Of a DNA stretch of 64,000 bases, positions 10,237 to 19,329 are shown one piece after another. A model generated the notes under the pieces. That model had not been told where the DNA came from and did not search any database. It worked only from the letters and a program-made list of their open reading frames with translations. Position 1 is the stretch's first letter. Each line of letters begins with the position of its first letter. The position numbers were made by a program, and so were the translations under genes. The stretch comes from Caulobacter vibrioides (GTDB lineage: Bacteria; Pseudomonadota; Alphaproteobacteria; Caulobacterales; Caulobacteraceae): assembly GCF_002858865.1 (NCBI RefSeq), contig NZ_PJRR01000019.1, positions 372,001 through 436,000 of the forward strand. The letters run 5' to 3'.

Positions 10237-11216
10237 TGACGCCGGGCGAACGGCTCGGCCTCGGCCTCGTCTTCCGAGAAGCCGAACTTGCGGAAGCCTT
10301 CCTTCATCTCCGGGCTCAGCGGCGCTTCGATGTGCAGCATGCCGGCCGACGGGTGCGGCAGCAGGATCGAGCGGGCGTGCAGCTGCAGCTTCAGCCCTTC
10401 CGACAGCGGCGCGGACTTCTCGTCGCCATACTTGGGATCGCCCAGGATCGGGTGACCCATGGCCTTCATGTGGGCGCGCAGCTGGTGGGTGCGGCCGGTG
10501 TGCGGACGCAGCGCCATCCAGGTCACCCGCGGACCGGCGCGGCTGATGGTGACGAACTCGGTCTCGGCCGGCTGGGCGTCCGGGTCCTTGGGCTGGGCCG
10601 GCACGACCAGTTCGCGATCACCCACCCCGCGCTTGGCCAGATGCAGCTCCATCACGCCCTCGGTCGGGTGCGGATTGCCGGCCACGATGGCCCAGTAGGT
10701 CTTCTGCGCCTTGCGCTTGGCGAAGGCGCCCGACAGGCGCGCGGCGGCCGACGGGGTCTTGCCCAGCAGCAGCACGCCCGAGGTGTCGCGGTCCAGGCGG
10801 TGGACCAGGCGCGGACGATCCACGCCCTCGCCCCAGGCGCTGAGCAGCTTGTCGATATGCTTGGTGGTCTTGGTGCCGCCCTGCACGGCCAGGCCGGCGG
10901 GCTTGTTCAGCGCCAGGACCTCTTCGTCCTCGTACAGCACCAGCGACTTGGCGTAGGCGACGTCGCGCGCCGATAGCTTGTTCTTGTCGGACGGATCGGG
11001 CGCGTCCGGCAGCGGCGGCACGCGGATCTGGCTGCCGGCCGCCAACTTGGTGTCGGCCTTGGCGCGCGAACCATCGACCCGGACCTGGCCCGAGCGGAAC
11101 AGCTTGTTCAGCTGGATGTGGTTCAGATGCGGCCAGCGACGCTTGAACCAGCGATCGAGGCGGACCCCGTCCTCGCCGGCGTCAACGTACAGGGTGCGGA
11201 CTTCCTTGGTGCTCAT
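10221..11216 (-). CDS. RluC/RluD-family 23S rRNA pseudouridine synthase
   Basis: 331 residues. An N-terminal S4 RNA-binding domain (residues about 15-75, VRLDRWFKRRWPHLNHIQLNKL) is followed by the RluA-family catalytic domain with the active-site motif HRLDRDTSGVLLL, whose aspartate is the catalytic residue. Later come RPHTGRTHQLRAHM and GDPKYGD, also family hallmarks. The overall resemblance is closest to RluC, which modifies 23S rRNA near positions 955/2504/2580 in E. coli. The specific sites here are inferred. A basic tail (RRQTKRR) ends the protein. The stop of crcB is upstream and the two overlap by 4 bp. Confidence 0.9.
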   Translation of the reverse strand: MSTKEVRTLYVDAGEDGVRLDRWFKRRWPHLNHIQLNKLFRSGQVRVDGSRAKADTKLAAGSQIRVPPLPDAPDPSDKNKLSARDVAYAKSLVLYEDEEVLALNKPAGLAVQGGTKTTKHIDKLLSAWGEGVDRPRLVHRLDRDTSGVLLLGKTPSAAARLSGAFAKRKAQKTYWAIVAGNPHPTEGVMELHLAKRGVGDRELVVPAQPKDPDAQPAETEFVTISRAGPRVTWMALRPHTGRTHQLRAHMKAMGHPILGDPKYGDEKSAPLSEGLKLQLHARSILLPHPSAGMLHIEAPLSPEMKEGFRKFGFSEDEAEAEPFARRQTKRR

Positions 11217-11596
11217 GCGAAGACTTTCCGGGCCACCAGAAGGCCCGCGAACAGGGCCGCGACCGCCAAAAGGACGCTCGCGGCGGAATAGGTGAACGCC
11301 TGGCCGTAGGCGCGCTTCTGGATCATCAGCGCAGTCTCCAGCGAGAACGACGAAAAAGTGGTGAAGCCACCCAGGACGCCGACACCCAGCATGACGCGCC
11401 AGGTCTCGCTGGAGGTATTTCCCCGATGGGCCAGCCAGGACGCCAGACAGCCCATCAGAAAGCCGCCGACGACATTGACCGTGAAGGTTCCATACGGCCA
11501 GCCGGGTCCCATGACCCGCATCGCGCCGACGCCCACCAGATAGCGCGCGACGGACCCGACGGCCCCGCCGGCCGCCACCAGGAGCAGCTTGTTCAT
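11213..11596 (-). CDS. crcB: Fluoride efflux channel CrcB/Fluc
   Basis: 127 residues with four transmembrane helices. Fluc channels form antiparallel dimers that export fluoride. Diagnostic elements are GGAVGSVARYLVG near the N-terminus, the conserved asparagine in TFTVNVVGGFLMG, and the GFTTFSSFSLET motif whose phenylalanines and threonines line the pore. The stop overlaps the start of the RluC-type gene. I see no fluoride riboswitch in the short upstream region, so constitutive expression is likely. Confidence 0.93.
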   Translation of the reverse strand: MNKLLLVAAGGAVGSVARYLVGVGAMRVMGPGWPYGTFTVNVVGGFLMGCLASWLAHRGNTSSETWRVMLGVGVLGGFTTFSSFSLETALMIQKRAYGQAFTYSAASVLLAVAALFAGLLVARKVFA

Positions 11597-11759
11597 GACC
11601 GCCTTATGCGCCGAGGGGGCGAGAACGCCAAGCGCCCACCGTCATTCCCTTGGTTTTCCCGGGTTTCTTTCACGGTAAACCCCTTCGGAAACCCTATTTC
11701 CAAACGAGAGGTTAAGCGCGTCAAAGGCACTTTAGGGGCTCATTTTAAGCACCAGGCCC

Positions 11760-12989
11760 ATGCCCTTCGACACTCCTCCATCGGACGCGAACGAACGCGT
11801 GGCTCTCCCGACGCCGGTGATCCATCGGCTGGCGGGCACCGACCTGGTCGCGCGCGGCTCGGTGAACGTCATCAGCATCAAGGCCATCCGCGCCTGGGCC
11901 GGCGATTGGTGGAGCCACAAGCGGGCCGATGTCTGGACCTATGTCGAGCGCAAGCTGAACGACCACCTGGACCGACAGGACCTTCGCGCTCGCATCTCCG
12001 AGAGCGAGTTCCTGATCGCGATGAGCCATGATCAGGGCCTGGCCGCCCAAGCGACCAGCGTGAAGATCCTCGAGGACGTGCTGACCCACCTGCTGGGCGC
12101 GGCCTCGGTGACGGATCTGGGAATCCGCTCGGTCATCGGCGTCGAAGACGGCGCGGCGGTGTGCAAGCGTGTCGATCCGAGGATTGTCCTGGCGGCCAGG
12201 GCGCGACGCGACTCCGCCCGCTCCCCCGTCCGCATCGCGGTGGATCCGGGCGATGAGTCCCGCCGCACGCCGGTCGCCTTCACCACGGCGGGCGGCGCGG
12301 CCCTGCGCGTCGACTTCACGCTCGAGCACGTGGTCAATCTCAGGCGCAACATTACGACTGCCGTGCGCATCGAGCCGATGGTCACGCACCTGGCCAGCGG
12401 GCGACAGGCCTCGGCCCGCACCCTGACCAAGCTCTCGGACCGCGACGTCGCCTTCATCGACGAGTCGACCCTGAAGTATGCGAGCGTGTTCGCGCGATGC
12501 GCTCAGGGACCCAATACGCCGGAACTGATCCTGCCGGCGTCCTTCCGCACCCTGGGCACCCAGCGCGGTCGAGACCTGCTGACAGGAACGGCGGGACTAT
12601 CGCTCAGCCTGCTGCGCGGCGGCGTGATGATTGAGCTGGTCGATATCACGCGCGGCACGCCCGCCGGCCGCCTGCTGGAGGTCGTCGGCTTGCTGCGGGC
12701 GCTGACACGCGGCGTCATCGCGCGCGTGCCGCCCGACAAGGAGGCGCTGCGCGTATTGCGCGATGCGCGCGTGGCGGCGCTGGCGCTGGATGCCTCGGAC
12801 CTGTCTGGCGAAGCGGGCAAGATCGCGATGGACATCATGGCCTTCGGTCGTGACGCGCGGGGTCTGGCGGCGATGACCATCCTTCAGGGCCTGCCTGCGG
12901 AGGGCTACTTCGCGGCTGCGGACACGGCGGGCCTGACCCACGCCTCGCTCAGAGCCACCTACCCGCTGAGCAAGCAGGCCGCAGCCTAG
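11760..12989 (+). CDS. Hypothetical protein resembling degenerate GGDEF-EAL domains
   Basis: 409 residues with no signal peptide or membrane segments. I do not recognise a characterised relative. Residues about 35-115 (VISIKAIRAW, VERKLNDHLDRQDLRARISESEFLIAM) have the rhythm of a diguanylate cyclase domain without a GGDEF signature. The C-terminal half (VMIELVDI, LLEVVGLLRALTRGVIARV, AALALDASDL, GLAAMTILQGLPAEGYFAA) recalls the strand-helix order of an EAL barrel, including an ILQG near the end. The EAL catalytic residues are absent. If correct, it would be a non-enzymatic scaffold or c-di-GMP-related sensor. This assignment is by pattern only. It stands alone, with spacers on both sides. Confidence 0.6.
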   Translation: MPFDTPPSDANERVALPTPVIHRLAGTDLVARGSVNVISIKAIRAWAGDWWSHKRADVWTYVERKLNDHLDRQDLRARISESEFLIAMSHDQGLAAQATSVKILEDVLTHLLGAASVTDLGIRSVIGVEDGAAVCKRVDPRIVLAARARRDSARSPVRIAVDPGDESRRTPVAFTTAGGAALRVDFTLEHVVNLRRNITTAVRIEPMVTHLASGRQASARTLTKLSDRDVAFIDESTLKYASVFARCAQGPNTPELILPASFRTLGTQRGRDLLTGTAGLSLSLLRGGVMIELVDITRGTPAGRLLEVVGLLRALTRGVIARVPPDKEALRVLRDARVAALALDASDLSGEAGKIAMDIMAFGRDARGLAAMTILQGLPAEGYFAAADTAGLTHASLRATYPLSKQAAA

Positions 12990-13099
12990 GGCCCAATAGC
13001 TTTGGATGGAATCATCCAGAGCGTTTGAACTGGCCCTAGGTGTTTGATTTTATAGATTTTTTATCTGATCTAGATGGTTCCCCCTAAACCAGACAGGCT
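12990..13099. other. AT-rich intergenic segment with a small hairpin
   Basis: 110 bp between two convergent genes. It contains the hairpin TGGATG-GAAT-CATCCA at 13003-13018, then a TTTTATAGATTTTTTATCTGATCTAGATG stretch whose base composition differs sharply from the neighbours. The layout resembles mosaic intergenic repeats common in alphaproteobacteria but I see no second copy in this window. It may end transcription from either side. Confidence 0.4.
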
Positions 13100-14806
13100 C
13101 TAGGCGTGAAGGGTCAGAAGCGCCCTTGCCGCCGCCCGCGCCGCCTCAGTGACCTCGGCCCCCGATAGCATGCGGGCGATTTCCTCTTCCCGCTGAGCGG
13201 GGCTGAGCGGCTCGACCCTGGTGCGGGTCGAGGTATCGTCGCCCGATTTGGAGATCCGCCAGTGCGCGTCGCCCCGCGCGGCCACCTGCGCCGAATGGGT
13301 CACCACCAGCACCTGGGCGTTGGCGGCGAGCCGCTTGAGGCGCAAACCGACTGCGTCTGCGACCGCGCCCCCCACGCCCTGATCCACCTCGTCGAAGATC
13401 ATCAACGGCTGGGGACCGCCACCGCGGCCGGCCAGGGCGGCCTTCAGCGCCAGGGCGAAGCGTGCCAGTTCCCCGCCCGAAGCGATGGCTTCCATGGCCC
13501 CGAACGGCGCGCCCGGATTGGTCGAGATCTCGAACGCAACACGATCCAGTCCCGACGGACCGGCCCGATCCTCGCCCAACGGTTCGACAGCGACGCGGAA
13601 TCTGGCCTTTTCAAGCTTCAAGGGCGTCAGTTCCGCCTCGACGGCCTTGGCCAAAGCATCACCGGCCGCACGGCGCTCGGCGGACAGGGCCTCGGCCGCG
13701 TAGAGATAGGCTTCCCGCGCCTCGGCCGCGTCCTTCTCGGCGGCGCGCAGCGAGTCTTCGGAGGTCTCGATCGCCTGAAGCCGCGCGGCGAATTCCGCGC
13801 GTTTGGCCGGCAGATCATCGACGAGGACGTTCAGCTTCCGCGCCATGCCCCGCAGCGCGAACAGGCGTTCCTCGGCCTTCTCCAGGCGATCAGGCTCGAA
13901 CTCGAAGGTTTCGGCGACGGCGTCGATCGCGGCCGAGGCCTCCTGGGCCTCGACGAGCGCCCGGTCCACCGCTTCGCAGGCCGCCGACAGCCGGGTCATG
14001 GCCGAGCCTTCGGCCGGAGCGCCGGCCTGCAGCGCGCGGTCACGGGCCCGCTCCAGAGCGCGATAGGCCTGAGCCAGGCGGCCAGAGAGGTTGTCGCCGG
14101 CCAGCGCATCCTGAGCAGCGGCGATATCGGCCATCGCCTTCTCGGCGGAGCTGAGCAGCGCCCGCTCCTCGGCCAGGCTCGCTTCCTCGCCCTCGCGCGG
14201 GTCCAGGCGGTCCAGTTCGGAGAGACGGAGCGTCAACTCCTCGGTCTCGGCCGCCGCGCGGCCGGCCAGGTCGCGAAGCGCCTCAGCCCGGTCGCGGGCG
14301 GCGCGCCAGGCGCTCCAGGCCGAGGCCACGGCCCCCAGGCTGACCCCACCGAAGGTGTCGAGCAACCCGCGATGGGTCTTGGGATCCAGCAGGCCCACGG
14401 TCTCGTGCTGGCCGTGGACCTCCAACAGAAGAACCCCGAGATCCTTCAACACGCTAACGCTGGTGGCTTGGTCGTTGACGAAAGCGCGCGAACGACCGTC
14501 GGGCGAGAGCTGTCGGCGCAGAACGAGGTCCTCGTCCCGCGCATAGGACAGACCTTTATCGTCGAGATAGGCGAAGGCGGGATGGTCGGCTGGAAGCGCA
14601 AAGATCGCCGTAGCCGAGGCCTGACCCGTCGCCCCCCGGCGAACCAGTCCGGCATCGGCGCGCGCGCCCGTCGCCAGACCCAGAGCGTCGAGGATGATCG
14701 ACTTGCCCGCCCCGGTTTCACCGGTCAGCGCCGTGAGTCCCTCGCCGATGGCAAGGTCCAGGCTCTCGATGAGCACGACGTCACGGATGGAAAGGCCGAT
14801 CAGCAT
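13100..14806 (-). CDS. recN: DNA repair protein RecN
   Basis: 568 residues. RecN is an SMC-like ATPase that acts in double-strand break repair. The N-terminal ATPase half has the Walker A motif GETGAGKSIILDAL and, after it, RAFVNDQATSVSVLKDLG and EVHGQHETVGLLDP. A long coiled-coil region follows (about 150-340). The C-terminal half has the ABC signature ASGGELARFALALK and the Walker B MIFDEVDQGVGG. The start MLIGLSIRDVVLIESL is typical for the family. bamD lies just upstream on the same strand. In many alphaproteobacteria ligA follows recN; it does not here. Confidence 0.96.
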   Translation of the reverse strand: MLIGLSIRDVVLIESLDLAIGEGLTALTGETGAGKSIILDALGLATGARADAGLVRRGATGQASATAIFALPADHPAFAYLDDKGLSYARDEDLVLRRQLSPDGRSRAFVNDQATSVSVLKDLGVLLLEVHGQHETVGLLDPKTHRGLLDTFGGVSLGAVASAWSAWRAARDRAEALRDLAGRAAAETEELTLRLSELDRLDPREGEEASLAEERALLSSAEKAMADIAAAQDALAGDNLSGRLAQAYRALERARDRALQAGAPAEGSAMTRLSAACEAVDRALVEAQEASAAIDAVAETFEFEPDRLEKAEERLFALRGMARKLNVLVDDLPAKRAEFAARLQAIETSEDSLRAAEKDAAEAREAYLYAAEALSAERRAAGDALAKAVEAELTPLKLEKARFRVAVEPLGEDRAGPSGLDRVAFEISTNPGAPFGAMEAIASGGELARFALALKAALAGRGGGPQPLMIFDEVDQGVGGAVADAVGLRLKRLAANAQVLVVTHSAQVAARGDAHWRISKSGDDTSTRTRVEPLSPAQREEEIARMLSGAEVTEAARAAARALLTLHA

Positions 14807-14888
14807 GGGTCGCAAGATCGCCGGGAATCAGGATTTTTCAAAGCGTAAAGGCGGAACGAAACGGGATCATCGAAGATCCCGCCGCGAT

Positions 14889-15818
14889 CTACATGCCCAG
14901 CGGCCCGAGCAGACCCTTCTTGGCCTTACGTTCGCCAGGCGGAGCCAGGGTCGCTTCCTTGTCCTTCGACAGGATGCGTTCCAGAGCGTTGCGCTTGGCG
15001 CCGGCCTTGAGCGGCTCGACCGCCGGACGCAGTCCGTTGTCGTTCAGGAGGCGGTAGGCGTCGACGTACCAGCGATCGCCCGGGAAGTTGTAACCGAGCA
15101 CCGCGCCGTTACGCTTGGCTTCCTCATTGAGACCGATCGTCAGATAGGCTTCGACGAGGCGGAACAGGGCTTCGGGCGTGTGCGAGGTCGTCTGATGGCG
15201 CTCGATCACGGCCTTGAACCGACCGATCGCGGCCAGGGTCTGACCGTTCTTCAGGTACCAGCGACCGATGGCCATTTCCTTGCCGGCCAACTGGTCGTTG
15301 ACCATGTCGATCTTCAGCCGCGCGTCGGTAGCGTACTCGGTGTTCGGATAGCGCTGGACGACGTCGCGCAGAGCCGCCAGGGCTTGCTCGGTCGCGGCCT
15401 GGTCGCGGTTCACATCGACGATCTGCTCGAAATAGCAGATGGCCTTCAGATAGAAGGCGTACTGGGCCGACGGATTGCCGGGATAGAGCGAGATGAAACG
15501 GTCTGCGTCGCCGATCGCCTCGGCGTACTGGTTGCCCATGTAGTGGGCGTAGCCGGTCATCAGGATCGAGCGGCGCGACCATTCCGAATAGGGGTGCTGA
15601 CGCTCGACTTCGCGGAAATAGTCGACGGCCTCATTCCAGTTGCCGCGGTCCAGACGGTCCGCGCCGGTGGAATACAGCAGTTCAACGGGACGCTCTTCGT
15701 AGACGAGGGTCGGCTTCTTGGCCTTGCCGGCGCAACCCGCAACCGAGGCGGCGACGAGGACAGCGGCGATCGTGACGGCCGGACGTCCCTGGAAAATACG
15801 AAGCACGGACTCTCTCAC
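14889..15818 (-). CDS. bamD: Outer membrane assembly lipoprotein BamD
   Basis: 309 residues. BamD is the essential lipoprotein of the BAM complex that inserts beta-barrels into the outer membrane. There is a lipoprotein signal with lipobox VAGC (Cys29). The TPR-like helical repeats follow (LYSTGADRLDRGNWNEAVDYF, YPGNPSAQYAFYLKA, YPNTEYATDARL, YLKNGQTLAAIGRF, TPEALFRLVEAYLTIG), as in BamD/ComL. The C-terminal tail is basic (KAKKGLLGPLGM). The gene sits between lpxC and recN on the same strand, probably one transcription unit. Confidence 0.95.
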   Translation of the reverse strand: MRESVLRIFQGRPAVTIAAVLVAASVAGCAGKAKKPTLVYEERPVELLYSTGADRLDRGNWNEAVDYFREVERQHPYSEWSRRSILMTGYAHYMGNQYAEAIGDADRFISLYPGNPSAQYAFYLKAICYFEQIVDVNRDQAATEQALAALRDVVQRYPNTEYATDARLKIDMVNDQLAGKEMAIGRWYLKNGQTLAAIGRFKAVIERHQTTSHTPEALFRLVEAYLTIGLNEEAKRNGAVLGYNFPGDRWYVDAYRLLNDNGLRPAVEPLKAGAKRNALERILSKDKEATLAPPGERKAKKGLLGPLGM

Positions 15819-15918
15819 CCTCGAAGCAAACGTGCGCCCCTGCGCCGTGCAAGGCTTCTACACCACGCCGTCGAAGGCGCAAATGCGAAGGCCAGGCCCC
15901 GACTTTCTGGAGACGCGC

Positions 15919-16815
15919 CTAAACCGCTTCTGCAAGGGCCGGCGCGAAAGCGCGCAGGCGCCAGGCGCGCGGCTGGGCCAGCAACGCTCGAACCACGGCG
16001 TTATTGAGGCCATGCCCCGCCAAAACGCCTTCGAAACGGCCGATGATGGGCTTGCCCAGCACGTAGAGGTCGCCCACGGCGTCCAGCGCCTTGTGGCGAA
16101 CGAACTCGTCCGGACGGCGCAGGCCTTCCGGGTTCAGCACGCGGTCGCCGTCGATGACCACGGCGTTCTCCATCGAACCGCCGCGCGCCAGACCGATGGC
16201 GCGCAGCGCCTCGACGTCGCGGACGAAACCGAAGGTGCGGCAGTCGGACAGCTCGGCGCGGAATGATTCCTCGTCGATCGCCAGGTCGACGGCCTGGCGA
16301 CCAATCGCCTTGCTGGCGAACGCGATCTCGAAGGCGACCTCGAAGCGATCGGCCGGCAGCAGGCCGGCGCGCTTGTCGCCCTCCTCCACCGTGATCGGCG
16401 CCAGAATCTCGATGTACTGGCGAACGGCTTCCTGGCGACGACGACCGGCGCGATCCAGGATCTGAACGAAGGGCTCGGACGAGCCGTCCATGATCGGCAC
16501 TTCGGGGCCGTCGACCTCGACGATGCAGTTGTCGATCGACAGCGCGGCCAGCGCGGCCATCAGGTGCTCGATCGTAGAGACGCGCACGTCATCGGCGTTG
16601 TTGATCACCGTGCCGAGCTGGGTCTGGCAGACAGCGTCCGCAGTCACCGGCACGCGGTTGTCGCGGTCATGCACATCGGTCCGCACAAAGACGATCCCCA
16701 TGTCGGCGACCGCCGGGCGCACGGCAACGCGAACATGCGCGCCCGTGTGCAGGCCGATCCCCGCAAAGATCACCGGTCCTGCGACCGTGTGCTGAAAATA
16801 ACCCGAAGCCGACAC
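15919..16815 (-). CDS. lpxC: UDP-3-O-acyl-N-acetylglucosamine deacetylase
   Basis: 298 residues with a GTG start. LpxC is a zinc-dependent cytosolic enzyme that catalyses the committed step of lipid A synthesis. Zinc and catalytic residues can be placed: a histidine in STIEHLMAALAAL, the HKALDAVGD motif with the other zinc ligands, and a C-terminal AGHGLNNAVVRALL with the active-site histidine. The N-terminal GPVIFAGIGLHTG is also characteristic. bamD follows downstream on the same strand. Confidence 0.96.
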   Translation of the reverse strand: MSASGYFQHTVAGPVIFAGIGLHTGAHVRVAVRPAVADMGIVFVRTDVHDRDNRVPVTADAVCQTQLGTVINNADDVRVSTIEHLMAALAALSIDNCIVEVDGPEVPIMDGSSEPFVQILDRAGRRRQEAVRQYIEILAPITVEEGDKRAGLLPADRFEVAFEIAFASKAIGRQAVDLAIDEESFRAELSDCRTFGFVRDVEALRAIGLARGGSMENAVVIDGDRVLNPEGLRRPDEFVRHKALDAVGDLYVLGKPIIGRFEGVLAGHGLNNAVVRALLAQPRAWRLRAFAPALAEAV

Positions 16816-17101
16816 TCGAGACCCTTATTGGCTAGCGGACGACTCTACGGCCGACCTTTCGCCCCCAGATAGCATTTAGGTGCGTCGCTGCGTCGCGGCA
16901 AAGCAAAGTCTGTTTCGGATTGTTACCACATAAGAGGCTGTATTTATTTCATTTTTACAACAGGCGCACGCCCCTGGAAACGGAACGTGGATCGATGACC
17001 GACGCTCTGGCGAGGCCTTGCTTGCGGCCCTAGCCGCTGGAGCAAAGCGGGTCTAGGCTCCGCTGCCAGTGAGCATAACCGTTTCCAGGAAATCGGGTTT
17101 C

Positions 17102-19195
17102 ATGATCAAAAGCTTGCGCCTTGCCGCCTCCGCCCTCGTCCTGACCGCCGCTATGGCCGGCGTGGCCGCCGCCCAGGCGCCGACCAAGGCGGACGTCTTC
17201 ACCGCCAAGGACATGGCCAGCCTCGACCGGCTCAGCGATCCACGCGTCTCGCCTGACGGTCGCCATGTTCTCTACAGCGTGCGGACGATGGACTATCCCG
17301 CCAACAAGGCGTCCATGTCGCTTTGGGTGGCGGATCTGAAGACCAAGATGGCCCCGCGCCGCCTGAAGGTCTCTGACGGCGGCGCGGCCAGCGGCCGCTG
17401 GAGCGCCGATGGCAAGACCATCTACTTCACGTCCAGCCGGGCCGGCGGGACCGAGCAGGTGTTCAAGACGGACGTCACGGGCGAGACGGCGACGCAAATC
17501 ACCGCCACGCCGTTCGACGTGCAAGCCTACAAGGTGGCCCCAAACGGCAAGACGATCGTCGTGGCCATGGCTGTGTTCCCCGACTGCCCTGACCTGGCCT
17601 GCACCGAGGCCCGGCTTGCGGCCAAGACCGCCACCAAGGCGACCGGCGTGGTCTACGACCGCCTGTTCGTGCGCCATTGGGACACCTGGAAAGACGGGAC
17701 GCGAAACCACCTTTTCGCCTACAGCCTGAACGTCGATGGCGTCGCCGCAGGCAAACCGGTCGCTCTGATGAAGGGCTTTGACGGCGACAGCCCGACCAAG
17801 CCCTTTGGCGGCGACGAGGACTTCGTCATTACGCCCGAACAGGACGGGGTGGCCTTCGCGGCGAAGCGGGCCGGCAGGGAAGAACCCTGGAGTACGAACT
17901 TTGACTTCTGGGTCGCCAAGTTCGACGGATCGGAGCCGCTGAGCAACCGCACCGAAGCCAACAAGGCCTGGGACTCCGCCCCGACGCCCTCGCCGGACGG
18001 CAAGTACGCCGCATATCGGGCCATGAGCCGGCCGGGCTTCGAAGCGGACCGCTTCCGGATCATGATCCGCGACCGAGCGACCAAGCAGGACCGCGAACTC
18101 GCGCCCCAGTGGGACCGCTCGGCCGATGCGGTCGCCTGGAGCCCCGATGGCAAGACGATCTATGCTACCGCGCTGGATGTGGGTCATGGCAAGCTGTTCG
18201 CCATCGACGTCAAGACCGGTAAGGTCACAGCCCTGACGGGCGAGGGGCATGTCACCGCCTTTGACGTGGGTCCTAACGGCATCGTCTACGCCTCGGACTC
18301 CCTGAAGAGCCCCTCGGAGCTCTTCTTTTTGCCGCCCAAGGGTCCGGCGGTGAAGGTCGCCAGCGTGTCGAGCGAGGCGCTCAAGGACGTCGCCTGGGGC
18401 GAGCCCGAGCAGTTCAGCTTCAAGGGCTGGAACGACGAGACCGTGCATGGCTTCCTCGTCAAGCCGGCGAACTTCGACCCGGCCAAGAAGTACCCGGTGG
18501 CCTTCCTTATCCATGGCGGCCCGCAGGGCTCGTTCAGCAACGCCTGGAGCTATCGCTGGAACCCGCAGGTCTACGCCAACGCCGGCTACGCCGTTGTGAT
18601 GATCGATTTCCACGGCTCGACCGGCTACGGCCAGGCCTTCACCGACTCGATCAGCCGGCACTGGGGCGATCGCCCGCTGGAGGATCTCCAGAAGGGCTGG
18701 AGCTTCGTCCTCTCCAGGTACGGCTTCCTGGACGGCGACCGCGCCTGCGCGCTGGGTGCGTCCTATGGCGGCTACATGGTCAACTGGATCGCCGGGAACT
18801 GGAACGAGCCGTGGAAGTGCCTGGTGAACCATGACGGGGTCTTCGACACCCGCGCCATGGGTTACTCGACCGAGGAGCTCTGGTTCACGGAATGGGAAAA
18901 CGGCGGCACGCCGTGGCAGGCCGGCACGACCTATGAGACATTCAACCCCGCGCTTCACGTCGACAAGTGGGTCAAGCCGCAACTGGTCGTCCAGGGTCAG
19001 CTCGATTATCGCATCCCGGTCGAACAAGGCCTTGCGACCTTCACCGCCCTGCAACGGCGGGGGGTGCCCAGCAAGCTCCTGTACTTCCCCAACGAGAACC
19101 ACTGGGTGCTCAAGGCCCAGAACTCGGTGCAATGGCACAAGGAAGTGCTGGACTGGCTGGACCAGTGGACCGGGAACACGCGGCCGGGGAAATAA
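17102..19195 (+). CDS. Exported S9 family prolyl oligopeptidase-type peptidase
   Basis: 697 residues. The start chosen at 17102 gives a good signal peptide (MIKSLRLAASALVLTAAM, cleavage near VAAA-Q); an in-frame start 33 bp upstream would precede it with an unsuited segment. A beta-propeller with DGRHVLYSV- and SPDGKTIY-type repeats spans roughly residues 40-400. The alpha/beta-hydrolase domain follows, with HGGPQGSFSNAW, the serine nucleophile in GASYGGYM, the aspartate region GQLDYRIPVEQ, and the histidine in NENHWV. It is likely a periplasmic dipeptidyl or acylaminoacyl peptidase. It is transcribed away from lpxC. Confidence 0.92.
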   Translation: MIKSLRLAASALVLTAAMAGVAAAQAPTKADVFTAKDMASLDRLSDPRVSPDGRHVLYSVRTMDYPANKASMSLWVADLKTKMAPRRLKVSDGGAASGRWSADGKTIYFTSSRAGGTEQVFKTDVTGETATQITATPFDVQAYKVAPNGKTIVVAMAVFPDCPDLACTEARLAAKTATKATGVVYDRLFVRHWDTWKDGTRNHLFAYSLNVDGVAAGKPVALMKGFDGDSPTKPFGGDEDFVITPEQDGVAFAAKRAGREEPWSTNFDFWVAKFDGSEPLSNRTEANKAWDSAPTPSPDGKYAAYRAMSRPGFEADRFRIMIRDRATKQDRELAPQWDRSADAVAWSPDGKTIYATALDVGHGKLFAIDVKTGKVTALTGEGHVTAFDVGPNGIVYASDSLKSPSELFFLPPKGPAVKVASVSSEALKDVAWGEPEQFSFKGWNDETVHGFLVKPANFDPAKKYPVAFLIHGGPQGSFSNAWSYRWNPQVYANAGYAVVMIDFHGSTGYGQAFTDSISRHWGDRPLEDLQKGWSFVLSRYGFLDGDRACALGASYGGYMVNWIAGNWNEPWKCLVNHDGVFDTRAMGYSTEELWFTEWENGGTPWQAGTTYETFNPALHVDKWVKPQLVVQGQLDYRIPVEQGLATFTALQRRGVPSKLLYFPNENHWVLKAQNSVQWHKEVLDWLDQWTGNTRPGK

Positions 19196-19206
19196 CCGCC
19201 GGTTAG

Positions 19207-19329
19207 CGCCCCCTCCACCGCTTCGCGGTCCCCCTCCCCCGTTTCACGGGGGAGGATGGCGCTTTTCTCCTCTCCCGCCTCGCGGGGGAAGTGGCGCGCT
19301 GCGGAAACGCAGCGTGACGGAGGGGGCGC
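19207..19329. repeat. REP-like inverted palindromic element
   Basis: Third copy of the CCTCCCCC-type element, filling the space between two convergent genes. A hairpin CCTCCCCC/GGGGGAGG is at 19233-19255 and a partner unit (CTCTCCCGCC/GCGGGGGAA) is at 19270-19290. Smaller stems CGCTTCGCG and GCTGCGGAAACGCAGC are also present. The inner order is rearranged relative to the copies near parE. Probably also a bidirectional terminator. Confidence 0.7.

Noticed and set aside
11597..11759. Fluoride riboswitch upstream of crcB
   Set aside because: The short region lacks the conserved GG...GATGG-type and pseudoknot elements of the crcB motif.
17030..19138. A 702-codon minus-strand frame opposite the S9 peptidase
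   Set aside because: Shadow of the peptidase gene; no recognisable motif or ribosome site.
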